From contig NZ_CP109446.1 of assembly GCF_036227265.1 (NCBI RefSeq), positions 3,667,001-3,731,000 of the forward strand: a stretch of DNA of 64,000 nucleotides, in the 5' to 3' direction. A program made the translations under genes and the position numbers. Positions 8,743-18,203 of the stretch are shown here, piece after piece. The stretch is from Streptomyces sp. NBC_01476 (GTDB lineage: Bacteria; Actinomycetota; Actinomycetes; Streptomycetales; Streptomycetaceae). The notes below the pieces were generated by a model. That model did not search any database, was not told the origin of the DNA, and saw nothing but the letters and a program-made list of their open reading frames with translations. The number at the start of each line of letters is the position of its first letter. The stretch's first letter is position 1.

Positions 8743-8757
8743 GTTGACATCGTCAAC
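8743..8757. promoter_or_regulatory. perfect dyad upstream of the kinase-helicase operon
   Basis: The 15 bases form GTTGAC-ATC-GTCAAC, a perfect inverted repeat with a 3-base centre, flanked by TGC on the left and ACA on the right. The left arm contains TTGACA, so the dyad would overlap a -35 element, although no good -10 lies 16-18 bases downstream. The same 21-base block recurs at 30072-30092 with two mismatches, and related dyads lie at 43462 and 43512. It lies about 100 bases before the kinase-helicase start. Confidence 0.65.
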
Positions 8758-8854
8758 ACATACATGCCACCCTCTTTTGAGCGAGGAAGGTGTACACTCC
8801 CTGGGGGCGTGGACACCTTGCACGCGACGAGGCACACGGGGAGGGGCGGTGGGC

Positions 8855-11800
8855 ATGGAGACGGTCGACGGACGGTTCCGGATCACAGGGATCGTGGGAC
8901 GCGGGAACATGGGCGAGGTGCACCGGGCCGAGGACCTCCAGGCAGCCCCGGACTCCCCGCACCGCGAGGTCGCGGTCAAGACCGTGCTGCGCGGCCGTAC
9001 CGGTGTCGCGGTCGACGCCTCGGGACCCGGGAAGGAGGTGGACCGCTTCCGTCGCGAAGTGCGCATCATGCGGATGCTCTCCCAGGGACATCCGAACCTC
9101 ACCCTGCTGATCGACGGCGGGGTGGACCGGACGCCGGGCGGCAGCGGACTGCCTTACCTGGCCATGGAGCTGCTGGACGGCCATCCGCTGGCGGATCTCA
9201 TCGACGAGGAACCCCAGCTCCCGATCTCCTGGGTCGCCGCGATCGGGGCGCAGATCGCCGCCGGCCTCACTGCCGCGCACACCGCCGGAGTCGTCCACCG
9301 CGACTTGAAGCCGGCCAATGTCATGCTGACCCGCGACGGCACGCTCAAGATCCTCGATTTCGGCATGGGTTCGATCGTCGACGACCCCGACCAGACGCGC
9401 CTGACCAGTACAGGCGTCAGCGTCGGCACGGCCCGGTACATGGCGCCCGAGCAGTTTCGTGCCGAGCGGGTCTCGGCCCTGGCCGACCTCTACGCGCTCG
9501 GCTGCATCCTGTACGAACTGCTGATCGGGCGGCCGCCGTTCTCCGCCAAGACCCCCTATGAGCTGTCCGAGCAGCACCAGCACGAGCAGCCGCCGCGGCT
9601 GACCCTCGTACGCCCGGATCTGCCCTCCGAGCTGGTCCGGCTGGTGGACCGCCTTCTGGAGAAGGACGCCGAGCTGCGGCCCGAGAACGCCGCCCTGGTC
9701 CGGGAGGTGCTGGTCCCGCTCGCGCTCGCGCCGGACCGCACGGCCTCCCTGCTCGCTCCGCACTGGCAGGTGATGGACCCGGTGGCGCGGCTGCGCGCCC
9801 TGCTTCCCGAGCGCGCTCCCGCCGCGTCGACGCCGGTGCCGCGCAGGGAGCCGCGCCTACCGGAGGCCATGGATGTCTTCGGTATCCATGCCGACCTGAT
9901 CAGCGAATACATGAGCTTCACCAAGAGTGCGACGGTGATCCGGGACGCCCGGATCACCGGCTTCGTCGAGGACGACCTCGCAGCCAAGTCGCAGTGGCCC
10001 GACCCGTGGCTGTCGCTGAACCCGTTCTTCGCCGACGGTGGCCAGGTCACCGACCTCGTGCGCGACGGAGTACTGCACCCCAAGTGCGCGGAGATCTTCC
10101 AGGCCGGCAAGAAGGCGACCTCTCGCCGGCCGGACGGCCGCCCACTGACCTTCCACCTTCACCAGCGGGAGGCGATCGAAGCCGCGCAGGCGGGCGACTC
10201 CTATGTCCTCACTACGGGCACCGGTTCCGGCAAGTCGCTGGCGTACATCGTTCCGATCGTGAACCGGGTACTGAAGGAGCGTCAGGCGGCTGGACCCGGA
10301 ACCCCGGGCCGGGTGCGTGCCATCGTCGTCTACCCGATGAACGCGCTGGCCAACTCCCAGCTGATGGAGCTGGAAAAGTACCTGCGCCACGGTTTCGGAG
10401 GGGGCCGCGAGCCGGTCACCTTCGCCCGCTACACCGGCCAGGAGTCCGATGAACAGCGTCGGGAGCTGCGTAAGAACCCTCCGGACATCTTGCTGACCAA
10501 CTACGTGATGCTTGAACTGATGCTGACCCGGCCGGACGACCGGTCCAGCCTGATCCGCATGGCCGAGGGGCTGCAGTTCCTTGTCTTCGACGAGCTGCAC
10601 ACCTACCGCGGTCGGCAGGGCGCGGATGTGGCGTTCCTGATCCGACGGGTCAGGGAGGCCTGCCGGGCCTCGGCAACTCTGCAATGCATCGGTACGTCGG
10701 CGACCATGTCCACCGAGGAGTCCTGGAAGCAGCAGCGGCGCGAGGTGGCAAAAGTCGCCGGGCGGCTGTTCGGCACGACGGTGCTGCCGGAGCGGGTCAT
10801 CGGCGAGACCCTGATTCGGGCGACCGAAGAGGCACCTGCGACCATGCCCGCCGAGCGGCTGCGAGTACCGGCGGCGCCCCGCTCGTACGAAGCCCTCACG
10901 AAGGACCCGCTGGCCCGCTGGGTGGAGTCCCGGTTCGGTTTGGAGCGCGAAGAGAGCACTGGGCGGTTGCGCCGCTGTTCCCCAAGTACCCTCGAAGCAG
11001 CGGCACTTGAGCTCTCCGCGCAGTACGGGGTGGCCGAGGAGCGCGTGCGCGAGGCGATCCGGACGACCCTGGAGGCGGGCGCGCAGGCCAAGCATCCGGT
11101 GACGGAACGGCCGCTGTTCGCGTTCCGGCTGCATCAGTTCCTCTCCAAGGGCGACACCGTCTACACGACGCTCGAGGATCCGCTCACCCGGCCGCTGACC
11201 CGCACGTACCAGCTGGAGCAGCCGGACAGCGATGGCAAGCCGCTGTTCCCGCTGGCATTCTGCCGCGAGTGCGGCCAGGAGTACCTGACGGTCTGGCGCA
11301 CCGAGGAGGGCGGCGCCTTCCAGTACGAGCCGCGCAGGAACACCGCCGCTTCCGGCGGCCGCGACGGGGAGGGGTACCTGTACCTGGGCATGCCCGGGGA
11401 GGATTACGAGTGGCCGGCTGATGCGCAGAAGGCCGTGGACGACCGACGGCTGCCGGAGTCATGGCTGGAACCGGACGCGCAGGGCGTAACGGTCGTCAAG
11501 AAGTCGTACCGGCCCCGAGTGCCCAAGCGCGTCGTCGTGGACGCGTACGGAAACGAGTCCGCCGAGGGACTGGCGGCGGCTTTCGTCCCGGCACCGTTCC
11601 TTTTCTGCGTGCACTGCCAGGTCTCCTACGAGCAGACCCGGGGCCGGGACTTCGCCAAACTGGCTGCCCTGGACCAGGAAGGCCGTTCCTCGGCCACTTC
11701 GCTGATCTCCGCATCGATCCTGAAGTCCCTGCGGGCGGTGCCTGCAGAGAGCCTCGGCAAGGAGGCGCGCAAGCTGCTCACCTTCGTCGACAACCGGCAG

Positions 11801-14800
11801 GACGCCTCACTGCAGGCCGGACACTTCAACGACTTCGCGCAGGTGACGCAGTTGCGGGGATCCCTGTACCAGGCCGCGGTGCGGGCGGGTGACGAAGGGC
11901 TGCATCACGATGACCTTGCCGAGGCCGTCACCGAGGTGATGGGGCTCTCGCCGCGCGCGTACGCGGCCGGCACGGACCTGGCGCCCTCCATGGAACGGCG
12001 TGCCGTCAAGGCGTTCCGAGACATCGTCGGCTTCCGCCTCTACCGCGACCTGGAGCGCGGCTGGCGCATCACGATGCCGAACCTGGAGCAGACGGGGCTG
12101 CTGCGCATCGACTACGAGGACCTGCACTGGATCGCTGAGAAGCCCGATCGCTGGCAGTCCGCCCACGAAGTACTGCGCGGCGCCGACCCTGCGCTGCGAG
12201 AGGAGATCGCCCGGGCGCTGCTCGACTACATGCGGCGTGCTCTCGCCATCGACGTGCAGTACTTCCGGGACGACTTCGACACCCTGCAGCGGGCGAGCGA
12301 GGAGCGCCTCACCGGGCCGTGGGTACTGGGCGAGAGCGACCGGCCGGCCGTCGGCACCGCCTACCCGTACGGCTCACGGCCGGGCATGGAGCGTTCCGCG
12401 CAGTTCCTGTCGGCCCGTGGCAAGTTCGGCAAGTACCTGCGGCGGAACATGCCCGAACTGCGCGATCTGCCGCTGGACGACGTTCAGTGCGTCATCGAGG
12501 ATCTGCTGAAGGTGCTGCGGGACGCGCAACTGGTCAACGAGGTGGAGGTGGCCCCCGAGCGTTCCGGGCCGGCCTTCCGCCGCCGAGCGGCGGAGAAGCG
12601 CACCGGTTACCGGGTCTCGGCCGCCGCGCTGATCTGGCGGGCCGGGAGCGGCGAACGGGGCGCTGTCGATCCGCTGGCGCGCACTTACAGCAGCGGTGAA
12701 GGCCCGCGCGTCAATCCGTTCTTCCGCGACCTGTACAAGACCGCGGCGGCCGAGCTGGCCGGCCTGTTCGCGAGGGAGCACACCGCGCAGGTCACTCCGG
12801 AGGACCGGCTGGAGCGCGAGAAGGAGTTCCGCAGCGCCGATCTGCCCCTGCTGTACTGCTCGCCGACGATGGAGCTCGGCGTGGACATCTCCTCGCTCAA
12901 CGCCGTACTGATGCGCAATGTGCCGCCGACACCGGCGAACTACGCGCAGCGCTCCGGCCGGGCAGGCCGTTCCGGCCAGCCCGCGCTGGTGGCCACGTAC
13001 TGCGCGACGGGCAACAGCCACGACCAGTACTACTTCCGCCGCTCCCAGGACATGGTGTCAGGGCAGGTGGCCCCGCCGCGCCTGGACCTCGCCAACGAGG
13101 ACCTGGTCCGCTCCCACCTGCAGGGCATCTGGCTGGCCGAGACCGGCATGAAGCTGGGCTCCGCGATCCCGGACATCGTGGACGTCGCCTACGACCCGGA
13201 GACCGGCGACCGGCCCGACCCCCACATGCAGCTGCCGCTGCTTCCGCACGTCCGCGATCTGTCCCTGGACGAGGATGCCCGCCGCCGCGCTGTCGCCGCC
13301 TCCCGCACCATCCTCGCGCCGCTGATCGCGGACTTCGAGGCCACCACCTGGTGGTACGACGAATGGATCGAAGACCGGATCGAGCGGGGCCCGAAGGAGT
13401 TCGACGCCTCCTTCGACCGGTGGCGTCAGCTGTTCCGGGCGGCCGTCATCGACCAGTACGAACAGAACAAGCGCGTCGTCGACCACACCCTCTCTCCGGG
13501 TGAGCAGGGCCGGGCGCGCTCCCGCCGGCGCGAAGCCGAGACGCAGACGAACCTGCTGCTGAACCGCTCCAGCGACAACAAGTCGATGATGAGCGACTTC
13601 AACCCGTACCGCTACTTGGCGTCCGAGGGGTTCCTGCCCGGCTACAGCTTCCCGCGACTTCCACTGGCTGCGTACATCCCGCGCTCCGGCAACCGCCGCA
13701 ACGCCGACGGCGACTACCTGCAGCGTCCCCGGTTCCTCGCGATCCGCGAGTTCGGCCCCGGCGCACTCATCTATCACGAGGGCGCCCGCTACCAGGTCAC
13801 CCGGGTCCAGCTGCCGCCGGACGCGTCAGGCGACTTGGCGACGGCAGAGGCCCGGCGCTGTGACGGCTGCGGCTACCACTACGACGTCAAGGTCGGCTCC
13901 GACATCTGCGCAATGTGCGGCGAGCCGCTGACGGGCAAGCGCACCGGCCTGTTGCACCTGCACACCGTGTACACCACCCCGCGCGAGCGGATCTCCTCCG
14001 ACGAGGAGGAACGCCGCCGGGCCGGCTTCCGTTTGGAGACCTCGTATGCGTTCCAGGACCACGGTGCCCGCAAGGGACGCCTCACCTCCCATGTGACCGA
14101 CGCCGACGGCGGCCTCGTCCTCGACCTGGACTACGGTGACTCGGCGACAATCCGTATCACCAATCTCGGCCGTGTCCGCGACAAGCAGGGGGAGACGGAC
14201 GGCTACTGGCTCGACCTGAGCGACGGGCGCTGGCTCAACGACCGGGCCGCCGCGGACGCCATCGAGGGCACCGGCATGCCGGTGGTCGACGAGGACGGCA
14301 ACGAGAAGCACCGCAAAAAGCGGGTCCTGCCCTATGTCGAAGATCGCCGCAACATCCTCGTGGTCACCCTGGACGAGGCACAACCCGAGCCCATCGCCTT
14401 GTCGTTCCTGTACGCGCTGGAGCGTGGCATCGAGGCCGCGTTCGAGCTGGAGGACTCCGAACTGACCGCGGAGCTGCTGCCTCCGGACGGCGGCCCGCAC
14501 CGCCGCATGCTGTTCACGGAGGCCGCTGAAGGCGGCGCCGGTGTCTTGCGCCGGATCCAACATGACAAGGACGCCTTCGCCAAGGCAGCCCGGACAGCCC
14601 TGGAGATCTGCCACTTCGACCCGGAGAACGGGGAGGACAAGGGCGGGCCGACGGACAACGAGAAGTGCGCCCGCGGCTGCTATGCCTGCCTGCTGACCTA
14701 CGCGAACCAGACGCACCACCGCCAGCTGAGCCGCCACGCGGCCCGCCCGCTGCTGGCGCGGCTGGCCGGCGCCCGTACCGAGCGGGAGGACCGCGGCGAG

Positions 14801-15205
14801 TCCCGCAGTGAACGGTTCCGCAGACTCGCCCCGGCGGTCAGCAACGGGAACAGCGCGTCCAACGGCGACCCAGCCTCCTCGCTGACACCGCTGGAGGCGA
14901 ATCTGGCGGACCTCACCGCGGAGGGAGACCTGCTCGGCTGGCTCAAGGCGAAGGGCCACCGGTTGCCGGATGAGGTCAAACCCTTCGTCCCAGCGGCGGC
15001 GGCGTGCCCCGACCTCGTCTTCCACCTGGACGGTGCCAACCTCGCCGTGTTCGTCGACATCCCCGGCCACGCACCCGACTCCACCCGCGACCTCGAAGCC
15101 GGCTATCGCCTGGAGGACGCGGGCTGGGATGTCCTGCGGTTCCCGACGGACGCGGACTGGGACGCCATCGCGGACACCAACGCCGCCTACTTCCACCTCC
15201 GTTGA
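8855..15205 (+). CDS. Ser/Thr kinase-SF2 helicase-DUF1998-nuclease-like fusion
   Basis: This is one 2116-residue polypeptide. Residues ~7-290 are a complete Hanks-type kinase: GRGNMGEV loop, K42 in V-A-V-K, HRDLKPAN with D150, DFG, A-P-E-Q-F. Residues ~345-1400 are a superfamily 2 helicase: TTGTGSGKSLAY (Walker A, K460), FDELH (~579), GTSATMS, and a distal helicase core with LGVDISSLN and RSGRAGRSG. Cysteine pairs near 804, 917 and 1669 look like zinc ribbons. A DUF1998-type region follows (EAAEGGAGVLRRI, CARGCYACL). The last ~110 residues (P-D-L-V-F-H-L, L-A-V-F-V-D, then YRLEDAGWDVLRFP) resemble a Vsr/PDDEXK-type nuclease. The ATG at 8855 follows GGGGAGGGG; the frame is open upstream to 8702. 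It heads an operon with DrmD- and DrmMI-like genes. The kinase fused to a DUF1998 helicase is unusual; Pgl/BREX systems use a separate kinase (PglW). Confidence 0.85.
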   Translation: METVDGRFRITGIVGRGNMGEVHRAEDLQAAPDSPHREVAVKTVLRGRTGVAVDASGPGKEVDRFRREVRIMRMLSQGHPNLTLLIDGGVDRTPGGSGLPYLAMELLDGHPLADLIDEEPQLPISWVAAIGAQIAAGLTAAHTAGVVHRDLKPANVMLTRDGTLKILDFGMGSIVDDPDQTRLTSTGVSVGTARYMAPEQFRAERVSALADLYALGCILYELLIGRPPFSAKTPYELSEQHQHEQPPRLTLVRPDLPSELVRLVDRLLEKDAELRPENAALVREVLVPLALAPDRTASLLAPHWQVMDPVARLRALLPERAPAASTPVPRREPRLPEAMDVFGIHADLISEYMSFTKSATVIRDARITGFVEDDLAAKSQWPDPWLSLNPFFADGGQVTDLVRDGVLHPKCAEIFQAGKKATSRRPDGRPLTFHLHQREAIEAAQAGDSYVLTTGTGSGKSLAYIVPIVNRVLKERQAAGPGTPGRVRAIVVYPMNALANSQLMELEKYLRHGFGGGREPVTFARYTGQESDEQRRELRKNPPDILLTNYVMLELMLTRPDDRSSLIRMAEGLQFLVFDELHTYRGRQGADVAFLIRRVREACRASATLQCIGTSATMSTEESWKQQRREVAKVAGRLFGTTVLPERVIGETLIRATEEAPATMPAERLRVPAAPRSYEALTKDPLARWVESRFGLEREESTGRLRRCSPSTLEAAALELSAQYGVAEERVREAIRTTLEAGAQAKHPVTERPLFAFRLHQFLSKGDTVYTTLEDPLTRPLTRTYQLEQPDSDGKPLFPLAFCRECGQEYLTVWRTEEGGAFQYEPRRNTAASGGRDGEGYLYLGMPGEDYEWPADAQKAVDDRRLPESWLEPDAQGVTVVKKSYRPRVPKRVVVDAYGNESAEGLAAAFVPAPFLFCVHCQVSYEQTRGRDFAKLAALDQEGRSSATSLISASILKSLRAVPAESLGKEARKLLTFVDNRQDASLQAGHFNDFAQVTQLRGSLYQAAVRAGDEGLHHDDLAEAVTEVMGLSPRAYAAGTDLAPSMERRAVKAFRDIVGFRLYRDLERGWRITMPNLEQTGLLRIDYEDLHWIAEKPDRWQSAHEVLRGADPALREEIARALLDYMRRALAIDVQYFRDDFDTLQRASEERLTGPWVLGESDRPAVGTAYPYGSRPGMERSAQFLSARGKFGKYLRRNMPELRDLPLDDVQCVIEDLLKVLRDAQLVNEVEVAPERSGPAFRRRAAEKRTGYRVSAAALIWRAGSGERGAVDPLARTYSSGEGPRVNPFFRDLYKTAAAELAGLFAREHTAQVTPEDRLEREKEFRSADLPLLYCSPTMELGVDISSLNAVLMRNVPPTPANYAQRSGRAGRSGQPALVATYCATGNSHDQYYFRRSQDMVSGQVAPPRLDLANEDLVRSHLQGIWLAETGMKLGSAIPDIVDVAYDPETGDRPDPHMQLPLLPHVRDLSLDEDARRRAVAASRTILAPLIADFEATTWWYDEWIEDRIERGPKEFDASFDRWRQLFRAAVIDQYEQNKRVVDHTLSPGEQGRARSRRREAETQTNLLLNRSSDNKSMMSDFNPYRYLASEGFLPGYSFPRLPLAAYIPRSGNRRNADGDYLQRPRFLAIREFGPGALIYHEGARYQVTRVQLPPDASGDLATAEARRCDGCGYHYDVKVGSDICAMCGEPLTGKRTGLLHLHTVYTTPRERISSDEEERRRAGFRLETSYAFQDHGARKGRLTSHVTDADGGLVLDLDYGDSATIRITNLGRVRDKQGETDGYWLDLSDGRWLNDRAAADAIEGTGMPVVDEDGNEKHRKKRVLPYVEDRRNILVVTLDEAQPEPIALSFLYALERGIEAAFELEDSELTAELLPPDGGPHRRMLFTEAAEGGAGVLRRIQHDKDAFAKAARTALEICHFDPENGEDKGGPTDNEKCARGCYACLLTYANQTHHRQLSRHAARPLLARLAGARTEREDRGESRSERFRRLAPAVSNGNSASNGDPASSLTPLEANLADLTAEGDLLGWLKAKGHRLPDEVKPFVPAAAACPDLVFHLDGANLAVFVDIPGHAPDSTRDLEAGYRLEDAGWDVLRFPTDADWDAIADTNAAYFHLR

Positions 15206-15245
15206 TCGCCTCAGCGGCTCCCGACCACAGGAACTGGGACATTTC

Positions 15246-18203
15246 ATGAGCCTCACGTACACCGCCGGCTCGCTCGTGGCCGCCCGCGGCCGCGAATGGG
15301 TGGTGCTGCCGGAGAGCGCCCCCGACATGCTGGTGCTGCGCCCCCTGGGCGGGAGCGAGGACGACATCGCAGCCGTCTTCCCCGCGTTCGAGGACGTCCT
15401 TCCCGCCGAGTTCGCCGTGCCGAGCGCGGACGACCTGGGCGACCAGCGCGCCGCCGGCCTGCTGCGTACCGCTCTGCGCATCGGGTTCCGGTCGGGTGCG
15501 GGCCCGTTCCGCTCGCTGGCGTCGATCGCCGTGGAACCACGCGCCTATCAGCTGGTCCCGCTGCTCATGGCGCTGCGGCAGCGCACTGTGCGGCTGCTGA
15601 TCTCGGACGACGTCGGTATCGGCAAGACGATCGAGGCGGGTCTGATCGCCAAAGAGCTGCTCGCACAGGGCGAGGCGACCCGACTGGCCGTGTTGTGTTC
15701 CCCGGCGCTGGCCGAGCAGTGGCAGACCGAGCTGCGGGAGAAGTTCGGCATCGACGCCGAACTGGTCCTGGCCTCCACGGTGTCGCGCCTGGAGCGCGGT
15801 CTGGAGCTGGGCCAGTCCCTGTTCGACAGGCACCCGTTCACGATCATCTCGACGGATTTCATCAAGTCGACCCGCCACCGCGAGGACTTCCTGCGGCGCT
15901 GCCCCGATCTGGTGATCGTCGACGAGGCCCACACGTGTGTGGCCGCCGACGACACCGCGCAGGGCAGCACGTCCTCCTCGAACCAGCTCCGCTACGAGCT
16001 CCTGCGGAAGGTCTCCGCCGGCGCCGACCGTCATCTACTGCTGCTGACCGCGACCCCGCATTCCGGCAAGGAGTCCGCCTTCCGCAACCTGCTCGGCCTG
16101 GTGCGGCCCGAACTGGCGACGTTGGACCTGGAAGCCCCGGCGGGACGGGCGAAGCTGGCCGAGCATTTCGTGGCCCGCAAGCGCGCCGACGTCCGTGAGT
16201 ACCTCACCAGGGAGGACGGCCTCGCCGACGACTCCCTGGCCGAGCGGACCGCCTTCCCGTCCGACCGCTGGACGAAGGACGAACCGTACAAGCTGACCCC
16301 CGATTACCGGGCGCTGCTCGACGACGCCATCGCCTATGCCAGGGACCGCGTCCAAGCGGCTGGCGAGCAGGGCAAGCGGGAGGCCCGTATCGCCTGGTGG
16401 TCCGTGATCGCGTTGCTGCGTTCGATGGTCTCCTCGCCGGCAGCCGCTGCGCAGACCCTGAAAACTCGCTCCGAGTCTGCCGCCGCCCGCACTGCGCACG
16501 AGGCGGACGTGCTCGGCGCCCCGGTGGCTGCTGACTCCGCGGACAGCGACCGGCTGGAAGGCATGGACGTCGCGCCGGGGGCAGCCGAGACGGAGGAGGC
16601 GGGCGCCCGGCTGCTCGAACTCGCCGAGCGGGCCGAAAAGCTCGTCGGTCCGGCCCAGGACGCGAAGCTGAAGGCGCTCACCCGGCACCTGAAGAACCTC
16701 ATCGCCGACGGCTACAACCCGATCGTCTTCTGCCGCTACATCCCCACCGCCGAGTACCTCGCCGAGCAGCTCGACGGCAAACTCGGCAAGAAGACCAGGA
16801 TCGCCGCCGTGACAGGCACCGTCTCCCCGCAGCAGCGCCTGGAGCGCATCGAACAGCTCGCCGCCGAGTCCGCCGAGGAGGCCGGCGACCCAGCCGTTCG
16901 CCACGTGCTGATCGCCACTGACTGCCTCTCCGAGGGCGTCAACCTCCAGCACCACTTCGACGCCGTAGTCCACTACGACCTGGCCTGGAACCCGACCCGC
17001 CACGACCAGCGAGAGGGCCGCGTCGACCGCTACGGCCAAAAGCGCGACCAGGTCCGTGTCATCACCATGTTCGGCGAGGACAACGGCATCGACGGCAAGG
17101 TCCTCGAGGTGCTGTTCGAGAAGCACCGCCAGATCAAGAAGGACCTGGGCATCTCCGTCTCCGTCCCCGACGAGACCGCCTCCGGCGTCACCGACGCCGT
17201 CGTGGAGTGGCTGCTGCTGCACGGACGGCAAGGCAGCCAGGAGAGTCTGTTCGACATCGGCGGCCGCCAGGAGTCCTTCGACCGCATCGAGCGCGAGTGG
17301 AACTCGGCCGCCGAACGCGAGAAGACCTCCCGCTCCAAGTACGCCCAGCGCGCCATCCACCCGGAGGAGGTGGCTCGCGAGGTCACCGCCGTGCGGGCCG
17401 CGCTCGGCGGTGCCCAGGAGGTCCGCAGCTTCGTCCTGGAGGCGCTGCGCGACCTGGACGCCCTGGTCCGTGACCCGCGCGACGGGAGCGGCGACTTCAC
17501 CGCCCAGGCGGGCGGCGCCCCGGCAGGCTTGCGGGACGCGCTCGCCGCAACCCTCGGCGGCCGGCTCGTCGAGGAGGACCGCGAGATCCCGTTCCGCACC
17601 ACGCCGGCGATCGCCCGCGGCGAGGCCGCCCTCGTCCGCACCGACCCGGCGATCGGAGCCATCGCCTCCTACGTCCTGGATTCGGCACTCGACGCGAACA
17701 CACCCGGCCCCCGCCCCGCCCGCCGCTGCGGTGTGGTGACCACGGGCGCGGTCACCACGCGCACCACGCTCCTGCTGGTCCGCTACCGCTTCCACCTCAC
17801 CCTCCCGTCCCGCACCGGAGAACGGCAGGTGGTGGCCGAGGACGCCCGCCTGCTCGCCTACGAGGGCATGCCGTCGCGCGCCCGCTGGCTGGACGACGAC
17901 GCGGCCACCGCCCTCCTCGCGGCCGGCGCCACCGCCAACACCCATGAGCAGTCGGCCCGCAATCACATCTCCCGCACTCTGGACGGCCTGCCGGACCTGT
18001 CCGCGCACCTCACCGAGTACGGCGCCGGCCTGGCCGCGGAACTCGACGCCTCGCACCGCCGGGTCCGCAAGGCCAACGAGGAGATCGTCCGCGGCCTGAA
18101 GGTCGTACCGCAGGAACCGGCCGACGTCCTCGGCGTGTATGTCTACCTGCCGGAACAGCCCGTCGCCCCTGCCGCCTCTACCGTGTCCGGAGCCGAAGCC
18201 TGA
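15246..18203 (+). CDS. drmD: DrmD-like SNF2-family helicase
   Basis: This is a 985-residue SNF2/RapA-type ATPase. Motifs in order: DDVGIGKTIEAG (Walker A, K127), V-I-V-D-E-A-H (~223-229), LLTATPHSGKE, VFCRYIPTAEYLAEQL, TDCLSEGVNLQHHFD and the motif VI segment QREGRVDRYGQ. DrmD is the SNF2-type subunit of class 1 DISARM, where it accompanies the adenine methylase DrmMI; the length and the immediately following methylase fit that pair. It starts 40 bases after the kinase-helicase gene behind AGGAACTGGG, and its stop overlaps the methylase ATG (ATGTGA-type, TGATG). RapA-like ATPases of other systems (for example DpdE) are the alternative. Confidence 0.8.
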   Translation: MSLTYTAGSLVAARGREWVVLPESAPDMLVLRPLGGSEDDIAAVFPAFEDVLPAEFAVPSADDLGDQRAAGLLRTALRIGFRSGAGPFRSLASIAVEPRAYQLVPLLMALRQRTVRLLISDDVGIGKTIEAGLIAKELLAQGEATRLAVLCSPALAEQWQTELREKFGIDAELVLASTVSRLERGLELGQSLFDRHPFTIISTDFIKSTRHREDFLRRCPDLVIVDEAHTCVAADDTAQGSTSSSNQLRYELLRKVSAGADRHLLLLTATPHSGKESAFRNLLGLVRPELATLDLEAPAGRAKLAEHFVARKRADVREYLTREDGLADDSLAERTAFPSDRWTKDEPYKLTPDYRALLDDAIAYARDRVQAAGEQGKREARIAWWSVIALLRSMVSSPAAAAQTLKTRSESAAARTAHEADVLGAPVAADSADSDRLEGMDVAPGAAETEEAGARLLELAERAEKLVGPAQDAKLKALTRHLKNLIADGYNPIVFCRYIPTAEYLAEQLDGKLGKKTRIAAVTGTVSPQQRLERIEQLAAESAEEAGDPAVRHVLIATDCLSEGVNLQHHFDAVVHYDLAWNPTRHDQREGRVDRYGQKRDQVRVITMFGEDNGIDGKVLEVLFEKHRQIKKDLGISVSVPDETASGVTDAVVEWLLLHGRQGSQESLFDIGGRQESFDRIEREWNSAAEREKTSRSKYAQRAIHPEEVAREVTAVRAALGGAQEVRSFVLEALRDLDALVRDPRDGSGDFTAQAGGAPAGLRDALAATLGGRLVEEDREIPFRTTPAIARGEAALVRTDPAIGAIASYVLDSALDANTPGPRPARRCGVVTTGAVTTRTTLLLVRYRFHLTLPSRTGERQVVAEDARLLAYEGMPSRARWLDDDAATALLAAGATANTHEQSARNHISRTLDGLPDLSAHLTEYGAGLAAELDASHRRVRKANEEIVRGLKVVPQEPADVLGVYVYLPEQPVAPAASTVSGAEA

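Noticed and set aside
13826-15481. Long minus-strand frame of 551 codons, and similar ones at 16035-18056, 3139-4611 and 38579-41020
   Set aside because: They are antisense to genes with clear motifs. Their valine, glycine and arginine bias is what GC-rich shadow frames produce.
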